DNA of 64,000 nt from Thalassotalea litorea (GCF_005843925.1 NZ_VCBC01000008.1:160833-224832), one strand, 5' to 3'. Counted from the stretch's first letter, positions 18,385-27,396 are shown. Notes: generated by a model not told the origin, from the letters alone. Program-made: numbers and translations.

Positions 18385-19458
18385 ATGTCTGAAAACAAAT
18401 TAAGCCTCGCCAGTCAACGTGCCATTGAGCGCGGTTACGATCAAAAAGGACCTGAGTGGCTTACCGAATTTGATATTAGTCCGTTAAAAGGCGATTTCGC
18501 CTTTGAAGAAGGGGTCATTCGTCGCGATCCTACCTCGGTGCTACTGGTCGATGGTCTGTACCATTGCTGGTATACCAAAGGCAGCGGTGAAACCGTAGGT
18601 TTTGGTAGTGCAAACCCTGAAGATAAAGTATTTCCCTGGGATTTAACCGAAGTCTGGCATGCAACATCAAAAGATGCCGAAACCTGGGAAGAGCAGGGCG
18701 TAGCCATTAGTCGCGGACCTGCAGGAAGTTATGACGACCGTGCAGTGTTTACGCCTGAAATTTTGGCGCATGGCGGTAAATATTATCTGGTTTATCAAAC
18801 GGTTCAATATCCTTATACCAATCGTCAGTATGAAGAAATTGCGCTAGCTGAAGCCGACTCGCCGTTTGGTCCCTGGAAAAAATCACCGGGCCCTATTTTA
18901 TCACCATCAAAAGACGGTTCCTGGAAAGGTGATGAAGATAATCGTTTTCACGTCTATGAGAAGGGGAGCTTTGATAGTCATAAGGTTCATGATCCGTGCA
19001 TTTTGTTCTTTAACGATAAGTTTTATCTGTATTACAAAGGCGAAACCATGGGCGAAACCATGAATTTTGGCGGACGGGAAATTAAACACGGTGTCGCCAT
19101 CGCTGATGATATTCATGGCCCTTATGTAAAATCAGAATACAACCCGATTTCCAATAGTGGCCATGAAGTCGTGGTTTGGAATTATCAAGGCGGTATCGCC
19201 ACCATGTTAACCACCGACGGCCCTGAGAAAAACACCATTCAGTTTGCCAAAGACGGCATTAATTTTGAGATCAAAGCGCATATTAAAGGTGGCCCCGAGG
19301 CTGTAGGGTTATTTCGCCCAGCGCAAGAGTTGCCAGAGCCAGGCCTGGATTGGGGCTTATGCCATAAATACGACCCAAGCTGGAACTGGAATTACATCTG
19401 CAAATTCAAACCGCGTAAACAGATACTCGATGCTGGTACGTTTCAAAATACGGCATAG
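18385..19458 (+). CDS. GH117 alpha-1,3-L-neoagarooligosaccharide hydrolase
   Basis: 357-aa enzyme that should split neoagarobiose and neoagarooligosaccharides into 3,6-anhydro-L-galactose and galactose or agarooligosaccharide. The N-terminal region ([31 protein letters not shown]) and the five-bladed-propeller motifs ([70 protein letters not shown]) are typical of GH117. No signal peptide is present, so cleavage occurs in the cytoplasm after import by the upstream porter. RBS AGAGAG precedes the ATG. An intrinsic terminator follows. Confidence 0.92.
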   Translation: MSENKLSLASQRAIERGYDQKGPEWLTEFDISPLKGDFAFEEGVIRRDPTSVLLVDGLYHCWYTKGSGETVGFGSANPEDKVFPWDLTEVWHATSKDAETWEEQGVAISRGPAGSYDDRAVFTPEILAHGGKYYLVYQTVQYPYTNRQYEEIALAEADSPFGPWKKSPGPILSPSKDGSWKGDEDNRFHVYEKGSFDSHKVHDPCILFFNDKFYLYYKGETMGETMNFGGREIKHGVAIADDIHGPYVKSEYNPISNSGHEVVVWNYQGGIATMLTTDGPEKNTIQFAKDGINFEIKAHIKGGPEAVGLFRPAQELPEPGLDWGLCHKYDPSWNWNYICKFKPRKQILDAGTFQNTA

Positions 19459-19463
19459 TGCAC

Positions 19464-19510
19464 ATCAAGGGGTCAGAGTTGTTGAAAATCAACAACTCTG
19501 ACCCCTTGAT
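19464..19510. repeat. Perfect 22-bp inverted repeat around GGGGTCAGAGT
   Basis: Arms at 19464-19485 and 19489-19510 are exact reverse complements, with a 3-base AAA loop. The core AAGGGGTCAGAGT / ACTCTGACCCCTT recurs in many gammaproteobacterial genomes as a dispersed palindrome, often near REP-associated transposases (general knowledge). It lies just after the GH117 stop and upstream of a proper terminator. Confidence 0.75.
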
Positions 19511-19533
19511 TGTTATCGGTTTAATCTCAAGTC

Positions 19534-19561
19534 AAAACGGGACCAGCAAGGTCCCGTTTTT
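19534..19561 (+). terminator. Terminator of the MFS-GH117 operon
   Basis: 11-bp stem AAAACGGGACC / GGTCCCGTTTT with an AGCAA loop, ending in a short T run. The flanking sequence to 19746 shows no gene. Confidence 0.85.
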
Positions 19562-19746
19562 GTGTTCGATGTTTCTTATTTAATTAAATACAATGAATTA
19601 ATTGCAGGTTGACTCACTCCTTTGAACCTTTAGTATGGAAGTTGGCAGGGTGAGGATAGCTTCTGCTTAATTCGGTATTGCTTTGGTCATAACAAATGAT
19701 ACGTGCTTGTTCAGTGATGCCTCATGTGATTAAGGATTAAATGGGT

Positions 19747-19972
19747 CTGTAATGTCGACTTACCCCATTTTCGTGGACACACTACAATTGTTGTAGGAAT
19801 ACAACAGGAGGTGTTTATGACAAAGGGTAAAAGTTACAAACGATATCCTGCCGAATTTAAGAAGATGGCCTTACTTAGAACATCCGAAGATGGAAAGACT
19901 GACAAGTCCGTGTGTGATGAACTAGGTATCAGCGTTTTCATTTTCAATTGCGCAGGTAAAGGTAATGGCTGA
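19747..19972 (+). mobile_element. Remnant of the left end of an IS3-type insertion sequence
   Basis: The stretch TCGACTTACCCCATTTTCGTGGACAC resembles the terminal region of IS3-family elements and is followed 50 bases later by a truncated orfA. No orfB and no matching right end are visible before the next gene, so most of the element is lost. The exact left boundary is uncertain. Confidence 0.55.
19817..19972 (+). pseudogene. Truncated IS3-type transposase OrfA
   Basis: A 51-codon reading frame (MTKGKSYKRYPAEFKKMALL...) preceded by AGGAGG. It begins like IS3-family OrfA helix-turn-helix proteins (YPAEFKKMAL; VCDELGIS) but breaks off within the HTH and ends in an unrelated tail (VFIFNCAGKGNG). 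A normal OrfA is ~90-110 aa. Non-functional remnant. Confidence 0.65.
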
Positions 19973-20102
19973 CCGACTGTTTATAGCACAAATTTGACGC
20001 TAATAGATTGAAAAGGTTAATGTCTTCTTAGAGCTGTGAGTTCAGAAATTTTTCAAAAGAAAATTGAAGAGTCTTAAACAAAATAAACTGTTAAACACTA
20101 CT

Positions 20103-20507
20103 ATGGAAAGAGAAACAAAATTAGAGAAACGAGCAGTCCAAGTCTTATGCATATTATTTGGACCGTCTTTAATACTGACTCCTGAGCTAGGTATGTTTCT
20201 CTTGGCGACTTTTGTAACACCTACCTCTATATTTGAATGGAATCCTTGGTATTACCCATTAGGTTTTGTTTCTGCAGTGTCAGTTCTAATGCTAGCAGCT
20301 CGATCATACAAATACTCAACTTCAACAGCAGCATATATCTGGTTTTTTCAAGCAATTTACTGCTTTTCATGGGTAGTAGGCAAACTATATATTTATAATC
20401 AAGGTTTGATTTTATCGCTTTGGTTTATCGTTTGTGGTGCCATATCTCTGTTTGTTTCTTTTTGCCTATATCGTAACAAACAAACTATGGTAGGACATCA
20501 TACTTAA
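20103..20507 (+). CDS. Hypothetical four-helix membrane protein
   Basis: 134 aa with a charged N-terminus (MERETKLEKR) and about four hydrophobic segments (roughly residues 11-38, 46-64, 73-92 and 98-121). No family recognised. I prefer ATG 20103 over a TTG 13 codons upstream. The gene lies between the IS remnant and an anonymous 240-base stretch (20508-20744), and its codon use is more AT-rich than the neighbouring agar genes, so it may be foreign cargo. Confidence 0.5.
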   Translation: MERETKLEKRAVQVLCILFGPSLILTPELGMFLLATFVTPTSIFEWNPWYYPLGFVSAVSVLMLAARSYKYSTSTAAYIWFFQAIYCFSWVVGKLYIYNQGLILSLWFIVCGAISLFVSFCLYRNKQTMVGHHT

Positions 20508-20744
20508 CACAGTGCTATAACCACGGTATTAAGCTGCCCAGATTCAGAAAATTACGTCAATCTCTCTACTAAGCGCAGCGTTCGGATCAAAAGTCACAGT
20601 ATATTAGCAACTCCTAACGGGCAGCTATTGGCACATAAGAGACCATGCCCAAGATACCGTGTAGTGTCACGGTATGACGCGAAAGCCCGTTCTTTCTTCC
20701 ACCTCCCACTTTCCACCAGCGAAGCTTACCTCTACAGCTTATAT

Positions 20745-21524
20745 TCAGGCTTTACTCAACTGCGCCGCAATCTTACCAGCCGTTTGTTTTACCTGCGCTT
20801 CAACGCTGTCTTTATCCAGATTTTTGATTAACGTGGTACTCAGGCTCGGTATGGTTAATGCCGCAATGACTTTATCCGCAACCGCGCCAACAATGGCTGA
20901 GTATTCGTATACGCCATCGGCAAGCTCGCTACTGGCGCTGTATATGCCGGTTTCAGCGATAGTTTGCCAACGCTTGTTTAAAGAGTTTTTCTGTTTGTCA
21001 GTATAGGTTTCATAGCTTGCTTCTCGCGCCAATATCATCGCCTTTACGTCTTCATTACTGTGGGCAAGTAAGACATTTCCGGGCACGGAATTGAGAGTTG
21101 AGAATAACGAACCTTCGCGAACATTTAAGGATACTGGCGAGGGACTATTCGCATGAATAAGTACCATGGTCTGGCTTTGGTACAGGATTGACAAATAACA
21201 GGAAACTCCAAGTTTTACCGCTAAATCTTCCATATGTGGCAGGGCAACCTGACGAATTAGTGCGATTGGCTCGATACCATGGGAGAGATTGTATAACTTT
21301 AGCGAGATTCGATAGCCGGCGCTGGCTTCCTCTCTGATCAGATAACCACGACCTTCCAGATTCACCAAAATTCGATAGATTTCATTGGCACTGCGGCCCA
21401 AGCCTTGGGCGATTTCTGCCTGGGTCAATGGCCGCGTCTGGGACGCTAAAAATTCCAATACATCAAGGGCTTTATCCAAAGCGGGAACCGCATAACGGAC
21501 GGGTTTTACTAATAATTCCTTCAT
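20745..21524 (-). CDS. IclR-family transcriptional regulator
   Basis: 259-aa regulator with an N-terminal winged helix (ALDVLEFLASQTRPLTQAEIAQGLGRSANEIYRILVNLEGRGYLIREE, ~15-70) and a C-terminal IclR effector domain (~85-255). It is divergent from the PhyH-type dioxygenase gene, with 227 bases between starts, and probably controls it and the P450 module beyond. Members of this family commonly respond to small aromatic or sugar-acid effectors; the effector here is unknown. Confidence 0.88.
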   Translation of the reverse strand: MKELLVKPVRYAVPALDKALDVLEFLASQTRPLTQAEIAQGLGRSANEIYRILVNLEGRGYLIREEASAGYRISLKLYNLSHGIEPIALIRQVALPHMEDLAVKLGVSCYLSILYQSQTMVLIHANSPSPVSLNVREGSLFSTLNSVPGNVLLAHSNEDVKAMILAREASYETYTDKQKNSLNKRWQTIAETGIYSASSELADGVYEYSAIVGAVADKVIAALTIPSLSTTLIKNLDKDSVEAQVKQTAGKIAAQLSKA

Positions 21525-21688
21525 GTTTTCTTAGGCCATTTACATCAGATAATTATTGAGCTTACCATTCATATATAAATATTTCATTTAAATTTGAATG
21601 TGTTTTTTTCCTCAATTAAAGTGAAGCCTTAATGAGGCATAAACAGGGCATAAACAAAAAGACAATACCAATGCCTAATGTAAAAAAA

Positions 21689-21712
21689 GCGCTAACAAAA
21701 GCGCTAACAAAA
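21689..21712. repeat. Two tandem copies of GCGCTAACAAAA
   Basis: Exact 12-base unit at 21689-21700 and 21701-21712, followed by a partial third copy (GCGCCAAAG). It lies 40-63 bases upstream of the dioxygenase start in the IclR divergent region and could be regulator half-sites spaced by about one helical turn. The remaining intergenic sequence is AT-rich without other structure. Confidence 0.5.
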
Positions 21713-21751
21713 GCGCCAAAGCAAATACAATGAGACCGAACGGGAGTGAAG

Positions 21752-22528
21752 ATGACAAACAATAATGGCAGCAGTCGCATCTTGAGTGACGAGCAAGTGC
21801 AAGACTTTCATCGCGACGGATACGTGATCGCAAAGGGATTTTACAGCCCGCAGGAAATAGCGCGCCTTCAGGAAAAGGCGTTTAATGATGCGAATTTATA
21901 TACCAACGCCTGGGATAAAAAGGATGCTTCTGGCACCGTCAGTAAAGTCAGCCTTTGGCAGGATTTAGGCGATGACCTATACAGTATGTTCTCTCGCGGC
22001 CGCCGTCTTGCAGATTCCTGCGAGAAAATTCTCGGCGAGCCGGTATTTCATACAACCACGAAAATCATGATGAAAGAGCCGTTCGTAGGCGGCGCCTGGG
22101 AATGGCATCAGGATTATGGCTATTGGGCCAATGATAATTATCATCTGTACCCGAAGCTTGTTAGCTGCATGATCGCGATTAACAAAGCCACGGTTGAAAA
22201 TGGCTGTCTGGAAGTGCTTAAAGGTTCGCACCATATTGGCCGCATTAATCATAACGCAACCGGCGATCAAAAAGGCGCCGATATGGTTTTTGTTGAAGAG
22301 GCATTGAAGCACCATGAGTTGGTCAAAGTTGAACTTGAACCCGGTGATACCTTGTTCTTTCACTGTAACCTATTGCACAAATCCAATCAGAATAAATCCA
22401 GCGAACCACGCTGGGCGATGATCCCGGCCTATTGCGCTGACAGTGCTAAACCTTTTAAAGAAAACTCGTTGATCTATCGACCACTTGATAAAGTGGAAGA
22501 CGATGCCATTCTTGCCTGGCAGGAATAG
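21752..22528 (+). CDS. Phytanoyl-CoA dioxygenase (PhyH) family Fe(II)/2-oxoglutarate oxygenase
   Basis: 258-aa cytoplasmic oxygenase. The facial triad is readable: WHQDYGYW gives the HxD pair (about residues 119-121), and HCNLLHKSNQN supplies the distal His (~205); a following Arg (PRWAM) should bind 2-oxoglutarate. Start at ATG 21752, with GGGAG five bases upstream; the GTG two codons before overlaps that site. It lies between an IclR gene and the P450-ferredoxin-reductase module. Its substrate is unknown: a methylated or anhydro sugar is a hypothesis based on context, while PhyH homologs elsewhere hydroxylate lipids, ectoine or amino acids. Confidence 0.82.
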   Translation: MTNNNGSSRILSDEQVQDFHRDGYVIAKGFYSPQEIARLQEKAFNDANLYTNAWDKKDASGTVSKVSLWQDLGDDLYSMFSRGRRLADSCEKILGEPVFHTTTKIMMKEPFVGGAWEWHQDYGYWANDNYHLYPKLVSCMIAINKATVENGCLEVLKGSHHIGRINHNATGDQKGADMVFVEEALKHHELVKVELEPGDTLFFHCNLLHKSNQNKSSEPRWAMIPAYCADSAKPFKENSLIYRPLDKVEDDAILAWQE

Positions 22529-22783
22529 CGATAACGCAATAAGGAGCGCATGGCTCGCACTGACAGCTAGCTTAAATAAGTAATCAAAGCTAACTGCTGG
22601 TGCGGCCAGGCCAATCATCCCTTGATGACAAATTAATATTACTTTTGCCAGTTAATTACGTATTTTTGCTTAAAGTGAAGCAATATTATGTTGTTTATCC
22701 GTGAGCGATAACCCGTTAACACATAACTCGTTCATATAAAGCGAGCTATCGAAAAACAAAGATTTAATATTGAGGGAATGGCA

Positions 22784-23938
22784 ATGAGCAAGAGCGTGTT
22801 ACCCGATGCGTTTCAAGAGGCCCGAAATGGTAAAGGTTTCGGCACCGTTGATGATCAAAACGATCCCGTGACTATGGTTCTGGGATTAAAAGATGTGCGC
22901 AAATGTGCCCATAACTGGAAAACCTTCCAAAGTGGTGGCGAGGAAGTCGGGCGTATCGTTGTTCCTTCAGAAGTTGCTATTCGTGATACCCGACAAATTC
23001 CGTTTGAAGTCGATCCCCCTGAACACGCAAATTACCGAGCTATTGTAGAGCCTTGGTTTAAACGGCCACTAGAGGCCGACTATCAGGCAAGCTTAAAAGC
23101 CATCATCGATGAGCTAATTGACGAAGTGCTGGCAAAAGACAGTGTTGAAGTGGTTGCCGATTTTTCCCTGAAACTTCAATCCCGAGCGTTGACCTTACTG
23201 TTGAATATTCCTTATGAGGAAGCTCAGGTTTGGATTAACTGGGGAACCCATGTATTTCGCAGTGACGATACTGCGCTAGACGCAGACAAAGCCAATATCC
23301 TCTACGACTATATCGACCAACAGATTGATAAAGCGATAGCAAATCCCGGTGAAGACTTATATTCGGTACTACTAGACAGTGAAGTGAATGGTCGTAAGCT
23401 CAGCAAAGAAGAAGTTAAAGGGGTAATGATCCTGACCTTTGCTGGCGGCCGCGATACAGTTATCAATGCGGTTACCAATTCCATCGCTTATTTTGCCGAA
23501 AGCCCAGAGTCTCTTAACCGTTTACAAAATGAGCCTGAGATCACCGGTAAAGCGGTGGAAGAGTTAATTCGTTATTTTTCACCGCTTACTCACATGGGGC
23601 GAGTCGTAACCGAAGATACTCAGGTATGTGAGCACGCCGTTAAAGCGAATTCGAGAATTTCCTTGTGTTGGGCATCGGCAAACCGAGACGAGCGGGTATT
23701 TGAAAATGCCAATGAGGTGGTTCTTGACCGTAAGATTAATCCGCATGTAGGGTTTGGTTTTGCCACCCATAATTGTCTTGGCGCTACCCATGCACGACAA
23801 ATCATGAATATTCTTCTCACGTCTTTATCGGCTAAAGTTAAAAATATCGATATTCTCTATCATCAGGACAATATCGAAGATTGGCAGGAATTTCAGCGCA
23901 AGGTTGGCTTTGAACAGCTAACCGTTTCGTTCCGTTAA
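22784..23938 (+). CDS. Cytochrome P450, candidate 6-O-methyl-galactose demethylase
   Basis: 384-aa soluble class I P450. The I-helix motif is FAGGRDTV, the K-helix ExxR is in EELIRY, and the heme loop is FGFATHNCLG with the ligand at Cys331. RBS GAGGG supports ATG 22784 over the ATG two codons earlier. It is followed within 20 bases by a putidaredoxin-type ferredoxin and then a FAD ferredoxin reductase, a complete electron chain. In porphyran-degrading marine bacteria an equivalent trio oxidatively demethylates 6-O-methyl-D-galactose to galactose plus formaldehyde. Location in a GH86/GH50/GH117 locus makes that the leading hypothesis. The 255-base gap upstream shows no gene or clear operator. 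Confidence 0.85.
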   Translation: MSKSVLPDAFQEARNGKGFGTVDDQNDPVTMVLGLKDVRKCAHNWKTFQSGGEEVGRIVVPSEVAIRDTRQIPFEVDPPEHANYRAIVEPWFKRPLEADYQASLKAIIDELIDEVLAKDSVEVVADFSLKLQSRALTLLLNIPYEEAQVWINWGTHVFRSDDTALDADKANILYDYIDQQIDKAIANPGEDLYSVLLDSEVNGRKLSKEEVKGVMILTFAGGRDTVINAVTNSIAYFAESPESLNRLQNEPEITGKAVEELIRYFSPLTHMGRVVTEDTQVCEHAVKANSRISLCWASANRDERVFENANEVVLDRKINPHVGFGFATHNCLGATHARQIMNILLTSLSAKVKNIDILYHQDNIEDWQEFQRKVGFEQLTVSFR

Positions 23939-23957
23939 TATAAGAGAGACAAATAAA

Positions 23958-24266
23958 ATGGCAAAAATAACCTTTATTACCTCTGACAATGAAAAGATTG
24001 AAGTTGAAGGTGAATCTGGCTCGGTAATGGAGCTGGCGGTAGAAAATGGCGTAGAAGGTATCGACGGTGATTGTGGTGGCGTCTGTTCTTGCGCAACCTG
24101 TCATGTGCATGTTGCCAGCGAAGATATGGCTAAAGTCGGTCCTGCTGGAGAAATTGAGCAGGATATGCTGGAGCTGGATGATAACTTTAATGAGCGCAGT
24201 CGTTTGTGCTGTCAGATTGAAATCAGTGATGATATCGATGGCATCACACTGAATGTTGCGCATTAA
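23958..24266 (+). CDS. [2Fe-2S] ferredoxin, putidaredoxin type
   Basis: 102-aa electron carrier. Cysteines 39, 45 and 48 (C-x5-C-x2-C within CGGVCSCATC) and one of Cys84/85 match the adrenodoxin/putidaredoxin cluster ligands; Cys43 and the adjacent Cys84/85 pair are extra. It should pass electrons from the downstream reductase to the upstream P450. The gene begins 19 bases after the P450 stop. Confidence 0.92.
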   Translation: MAKITFITSDNEKIEVEGESGSVMELAVENGVEGIDGDCGGVCSCATCHVHVASEDMAKVGPAGEIEQDMLELDDNFNERSRLCCQIEISDDIDGITLNVAH

Positions 24267-24283
24267 TTCTGGCTAGTCATATC

Positions 24284-25555
24284 ATGAATCAATCTCATTG
24301 TTGTGTCATTATTGGCGCCAGTCACGCTGGGGTGAATCTGGCTTTTGCGTTGCGCAAAGAAGGCTGGCAAGGGTCTATCAAATTAATTGATGCAGATCCG
24401 CATCTGCCTTATCACCGTCCACCGTTATCAAAAGGCTTTTTAACTGAAACGCCGGTTGATGGTCGTGAACCGATTGAAAAAATCCAGTTAAAACCTATTG
24501 CCAGTTATGAGAAAAATGACATCGAATTAATGTTGGGGCTACGGGTCGAAAGCATCGATGCTGACGCGCAGCAACTAACTCTGACTAACGGTGAAACCCT
24601 TAGCTTCACAAAGCTGGTATTGGCAACCGGGGCACGGCCTTTTATGCCACCGATTGATGGATTGCAGGACGCCAAAAATCTGTTTCCACTAAGAACGGCC
24701 ACTGACGTCATCGACATCAAGACAGCCCTGACAAATGGTAATAAAAACGTGGTGATCATAGGTGGCGGCTACATCGGGCTGGAAACCGCCGCATCATTGC
24801 GAAAACTGGGGCATCAGGTAACCGTGTTGGAGCGGGAAAGTCGTATCCTAGCGCGGGTAACATCGCCACAATTATCGGCATTTTTCACCGAGCTTCATCA
24901 GCAACATGGTGTCGAGGTGCTAACCGATAAAGACGTAGTAAAAATAACTACCGACGACAAAGGTTGTAATCAAATCCCAAATCAGATCATTTGTGCAGAT
25001 GGCAGCCAATTTTCAGCCGATATTATTATTGTCGGTGTTGGTATTCGAGTAAATAGCGAGCTTGCCGCTGCTGTAGGTCTTAAAATTGAGCATGGTGGTA
25101 TCAAGGTAGATAGGAGCGCTAAAACCAGCTTTGATAATATCTATGCGATTGGTGATTGCAGTTATCACTTTAACCCTTACTACCAGCGATTTGTACGATT
25201 AGAATCGGTTCAAAATGCCGTGGATCAGGCAAAAATCGCGGCTCAATCTATCTGTGGCAAAGAGGCCGAATATAACGCCGTTCCGTGGTTTTGGTCCGAT
25301 CAATACCATGTTAAATTGCAAATGGTGGGGGTGGGTACAGGGTATACCGATATCATCGAGCGCATTGAACGAGACGATAATTCAAAACGTTCACTGTGGT
25401 ATTTTAAAGAGCAACAACTGCTTGGTGTTGACGCGGTAAATCATTCCAAAGCCTATGTGCTGGGAACGCGGTTTATCAAAGCTGGTATCATCGTCAATAA
25501 ACAAAAGCTTGCTGATACCTGTATTGATTTAAATGCAGAGAATGTTACCCGCTAA
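24284..25555 (+). CDS. FAD-dependent ferredoxin reductase (putidaredoxin reductase type)
   Basis: 423-aa NAD(P)H oxidoreductase of the pyridine-nucleotide-disulphide family without redox cysteines. FAD-binding motif VIIGASHAGVNLA near the N-terminus, NAD-binding VVIIGGGYIGLETAASL (~155-175), the second FAD motif YAIGDC (~288), and a C-terminal reductase domain (WFWSDQYHVKLQMVG). It starts 17 bases after the ferredoxin stop and completes the three-component P450 system. No alcohol dehydrogenase or formaldehyde-detoxifying gene follows. Confidence 0.9.
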   Translation: MNQSHCCVIIGASHAGVNLAFALRKEGWQGSIKLIDADPHLPYHRPPLSKGFLTETPVDGREPIEKIQLKPIASYEKNDIELMLGLRVESIDADAQQLTLTNGETLSFTKLVLATGARPFMPPIDGLQDAKNLFPLRTATDVIDIKTALTNGNKNVVIIGGGYIGLETAASLRKLGHQVTVLERESRILARVTSPQLSAFFTELHQQHGVEVLTDKDVVKITTDDKGCNQIPNQIICADGSQFSADIIIVGVGIRVNSELAAAVGLKIEHGGIKVDRSAKTSFDNIYAIGDCSYHFNPYYQRFVRLESVQNAVDQAKIAAQSICGKEAEYNAVPWFWSDQYHVKLQMVGVGTGYTDIIERIERDDNSKRSLWYFKEQQLLGVDAVNHSKAYVLGTRFIKAGIIVNKQKLADTCIDLNAENVTR

Positions 25556-25595
25556 CATTCAGGAATTCATAGCAACGAAAATGCTGTGCTTTAGT

Positions 25596-25790
25596 TTACT
25601 CAGAAGCTGTTGGCTTTTCGTTGCTGCTATCAACAATCGTATCGGTTGATGCATTGGCGCTGTCATCGGTCAGTTTCTCTCGCTCAGCTTTGGCAACATA
25701 GCCTTTATTCTGGCTCTTATTCTGCAGTTTTTTATTGGCCTTTTTCTTTTTGGCCATCAAAATACTTTTGATTTTCTTTTTACGGTTCAT
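25596..25790 (-). CDS. Small basic DUF2986-like protein
   Basis: 64-aa, strongly Lys-rich protein (MNRKKKIKSILMAKKKKANKKL ... NKGYVAKAEREKL) resembling the DUF2986 family of Shewanella, Vibrio and relatives, with an acidic/Ser-rich C-terminal tail. I start at ATG 25790. It lies downstream of gnd on the same strand beyond a terminator, convergent with the ferredoxin reductase. Function unknown; nucleic-acid binding would fit the charge. Confidence 0.6.
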   Translation of the reverse strand: MNRKKKIKSILMAKKKKANKKLQNKSQNKGYVAKAEREKLTDDSANASTDTIVDSSNEKPTASE

Positions 25791-25866
25791 GGTAGCACCA
25801 CTGAGTCGTTGCAATCGGTTATCTAAAGCGTGCGATTGTACGTTAATTGCGACGTTGCACCAAGAA

Positions 25867-25899
25867 AAAAGGCAACCGCGGATATTCAGCGATTGCCTT
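25867..25899 (-). terminator. Terminator of the NHL-gnd operon
   Basis: Stem AAGGCAA / TTGCCTT with a 17-base loop, 34 bases beyond the gnd stop, running into TTTTTTC on the minus strand. Confidence 0.75.
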
Positions 25900-25932
25900 C
25901 TATGATTGAACTAGGTGTAGTTTAGAGGCTGA

Positions 25933-27390
25933 TCACACATCGTATGTGGTTGATGATGTATCGCCACCACGTCCGGTCCAGTTGGTATGGAAAAACTCAC
26001 CGCGAGGCTTATCTTTGCGCTCATAGGTATGGGCGCCAAAATAGTCACGTTGTGCCTGCAACAAGTTTGCGGGTAAGTCTTTACAACGGTAGCCATCGAA
26101 ATAGCTTAATGCAGACGCCAGACAGGGAATGGAAATTCCTGCTAATGTGGCTTCACTAACTACTTTACGCCAGCCTGGTTGCGCAGCTTTTATCGCCTGA
26201 TTAAAGTAATCATCCAACAACAGGTTATCAATCTCTGGGTTTTTATCGTAAGCGTTCTTGATGTCATCTAAAAATACGCTGCGGATAATACAGCCGCCGC
26301 GCCACATTAGCGCGATCGCGCCATAATCCAGTTCCCAGCCAAAATCTTCAGAAGCTTGCTTCATCAGGGCATAACCTTGTGCATAGGACACCATTTTCGA
26401 AGCCAAAAGGGCGTCTTTTAAGGCATCGATAAAGGCTTCTTTATCACCCGAGAATGGCTCGGTAACACTTTCGATAATGCCAGAAGCAATTACCCGTTGT
26501 TCTTTTTGCGCGGATAGACAGCGTGCAAAAACGGCTTCGCCGATTAAGGTTAACGGCGTACCTAAGTGCAATGCGGTGACACCGGTCCACTTGCCGGTAC
26601 CTTTTTGCCCGGCGGTATCAAGGATGACATCAATCAGCGGCTTTCCATCTTCTTTGTAAGCCATAATATCGGCAGTGATATCAATCAGGTAACTACTCAG
26701 TTCGGTTTGTTTCCAGTCGGCCAATACGTTTGCCATTTCATCAACGGATAATCCCAGAACGTCACGCATCAGAATATACGCTTCGCAGATCAGCTGCATA
26801 TCACCATATTCGATGCCGTTGTGGACCATTTTTACAAAATGACCAGCACCGCCATTACCTACCCAGTCACAACAAGGAACATCCCCGTTCACTTTCGCGG
26901 CAATCGATTGAAAGATAGGTTTTACCTGTGGCCAGGCCGCTTTCGAACCGCCAGGCATAATTGATGGGCCTAATAGTGCCCCTTCTTCACCACCGGATAC
27001 ACCGGTGCCGATATACAGAAAACCTTTTTCTTCAAGATATTTAGTACGACGGTCAGAATCTTCAAACTGGCTGTTGCCACCGTCGATAAGAATGTCGCCT
27101 TCGCTAAGGTATGGGATCAATTGTTCAATGGTGGCATCCACGGCACTGCCGGCTTTTACCATCAACATAATTTTTCTTGGCGCAGCAAGGGAATTTACAA
27201 ATTCTTCAATGCTATAAGCACCGCGAATGGTTTTGTCTTTGGCGCGATCATTGACGAACCGGTCGACTTTTTGCGTTGTACGGTTATACGCGGTTACCGT
27301 AAAACCTTTGGAAGCCATGTTTAAAATCAGGTTTTCGCCCATTACGGCCAGGCCAATCACACCAATATCTGATTGCTGTTTTAAGGTCAT
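25933..27390 (-). CDS. gnd: 6-phosphogluconate dehydrogenase, decarboxylating
   Basis: 485-aa enzyme converting 6-phosphogluconate to ribulose 5-phosphate. It shows the NADP-binding GLAVMGENLILN at the N-terminus, the family signature with substrate loop GVSGGEEGALLGPSIMPGG, the catalytic Lys/Glu region HFVKMVHNGIEYGDMQLICEAY, and KGTGKWT. It follows the NHL-propeller gene by 6 bases and shares its predicted agar-regulon promoter, which is unusual for a pentose-phosphate gene. The role may be to process sugar-acid flux from galactan catabolism. Alternatively it is the housekeeping gnd that happens to lie here. Confidence 0.93.
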   Translation of the reverse strand: MTLKQQSDIGVIGLAVMGENLILNMASKGFTVTAYNRTTQKVDRFVNDRAKDKTIRGAYSIEEFVNSLAAPRKIMLMVKAGSAVDATIEQLIPYLSEGDILIDGGNSQFEDSDRRTKYLEEKGFLYIGTGVSGGEEGALLGPSIMPGGSKAAWPQVKPIFQSIAAKVNGDVPCCDWVGNGGAGHFVKMVHNGIEYGDMQLICEAYILMRDVLGLSVDEMANVLADWKQTELSSYLIDITADIMAYKEDGKPLIDVILDTAGQKGTGKWTGVTALHLGTPLTLIGEAVFARCLSAQKEQRVIASGIIESVTEPFSGDKEAFIDALKDALLASKMVSYAQGYALMKQASEDFGWELDYGAIALMWRGGCIIRSVFLDDIKNAYDKNPEIDNLLLDDYFNQAIKAAQPGWRKVVSEATLAGISIPCLASALSYFDGYRCKDLPANLLQAQRDYFGAHTYERKDKPRGEFFHTNWTGRGGDTSSTTYDV

Positions 27391-27396
27391 AAGAAT

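Noticed and set aside
20490..20590. Possible integron attC site after the orphan membrane gene (ACTTAAC ... GCGTTCGG)
   Set aside because: The right-hand core does not fit GTTRRRY and no convincing internal symmetry or cassette series is present.
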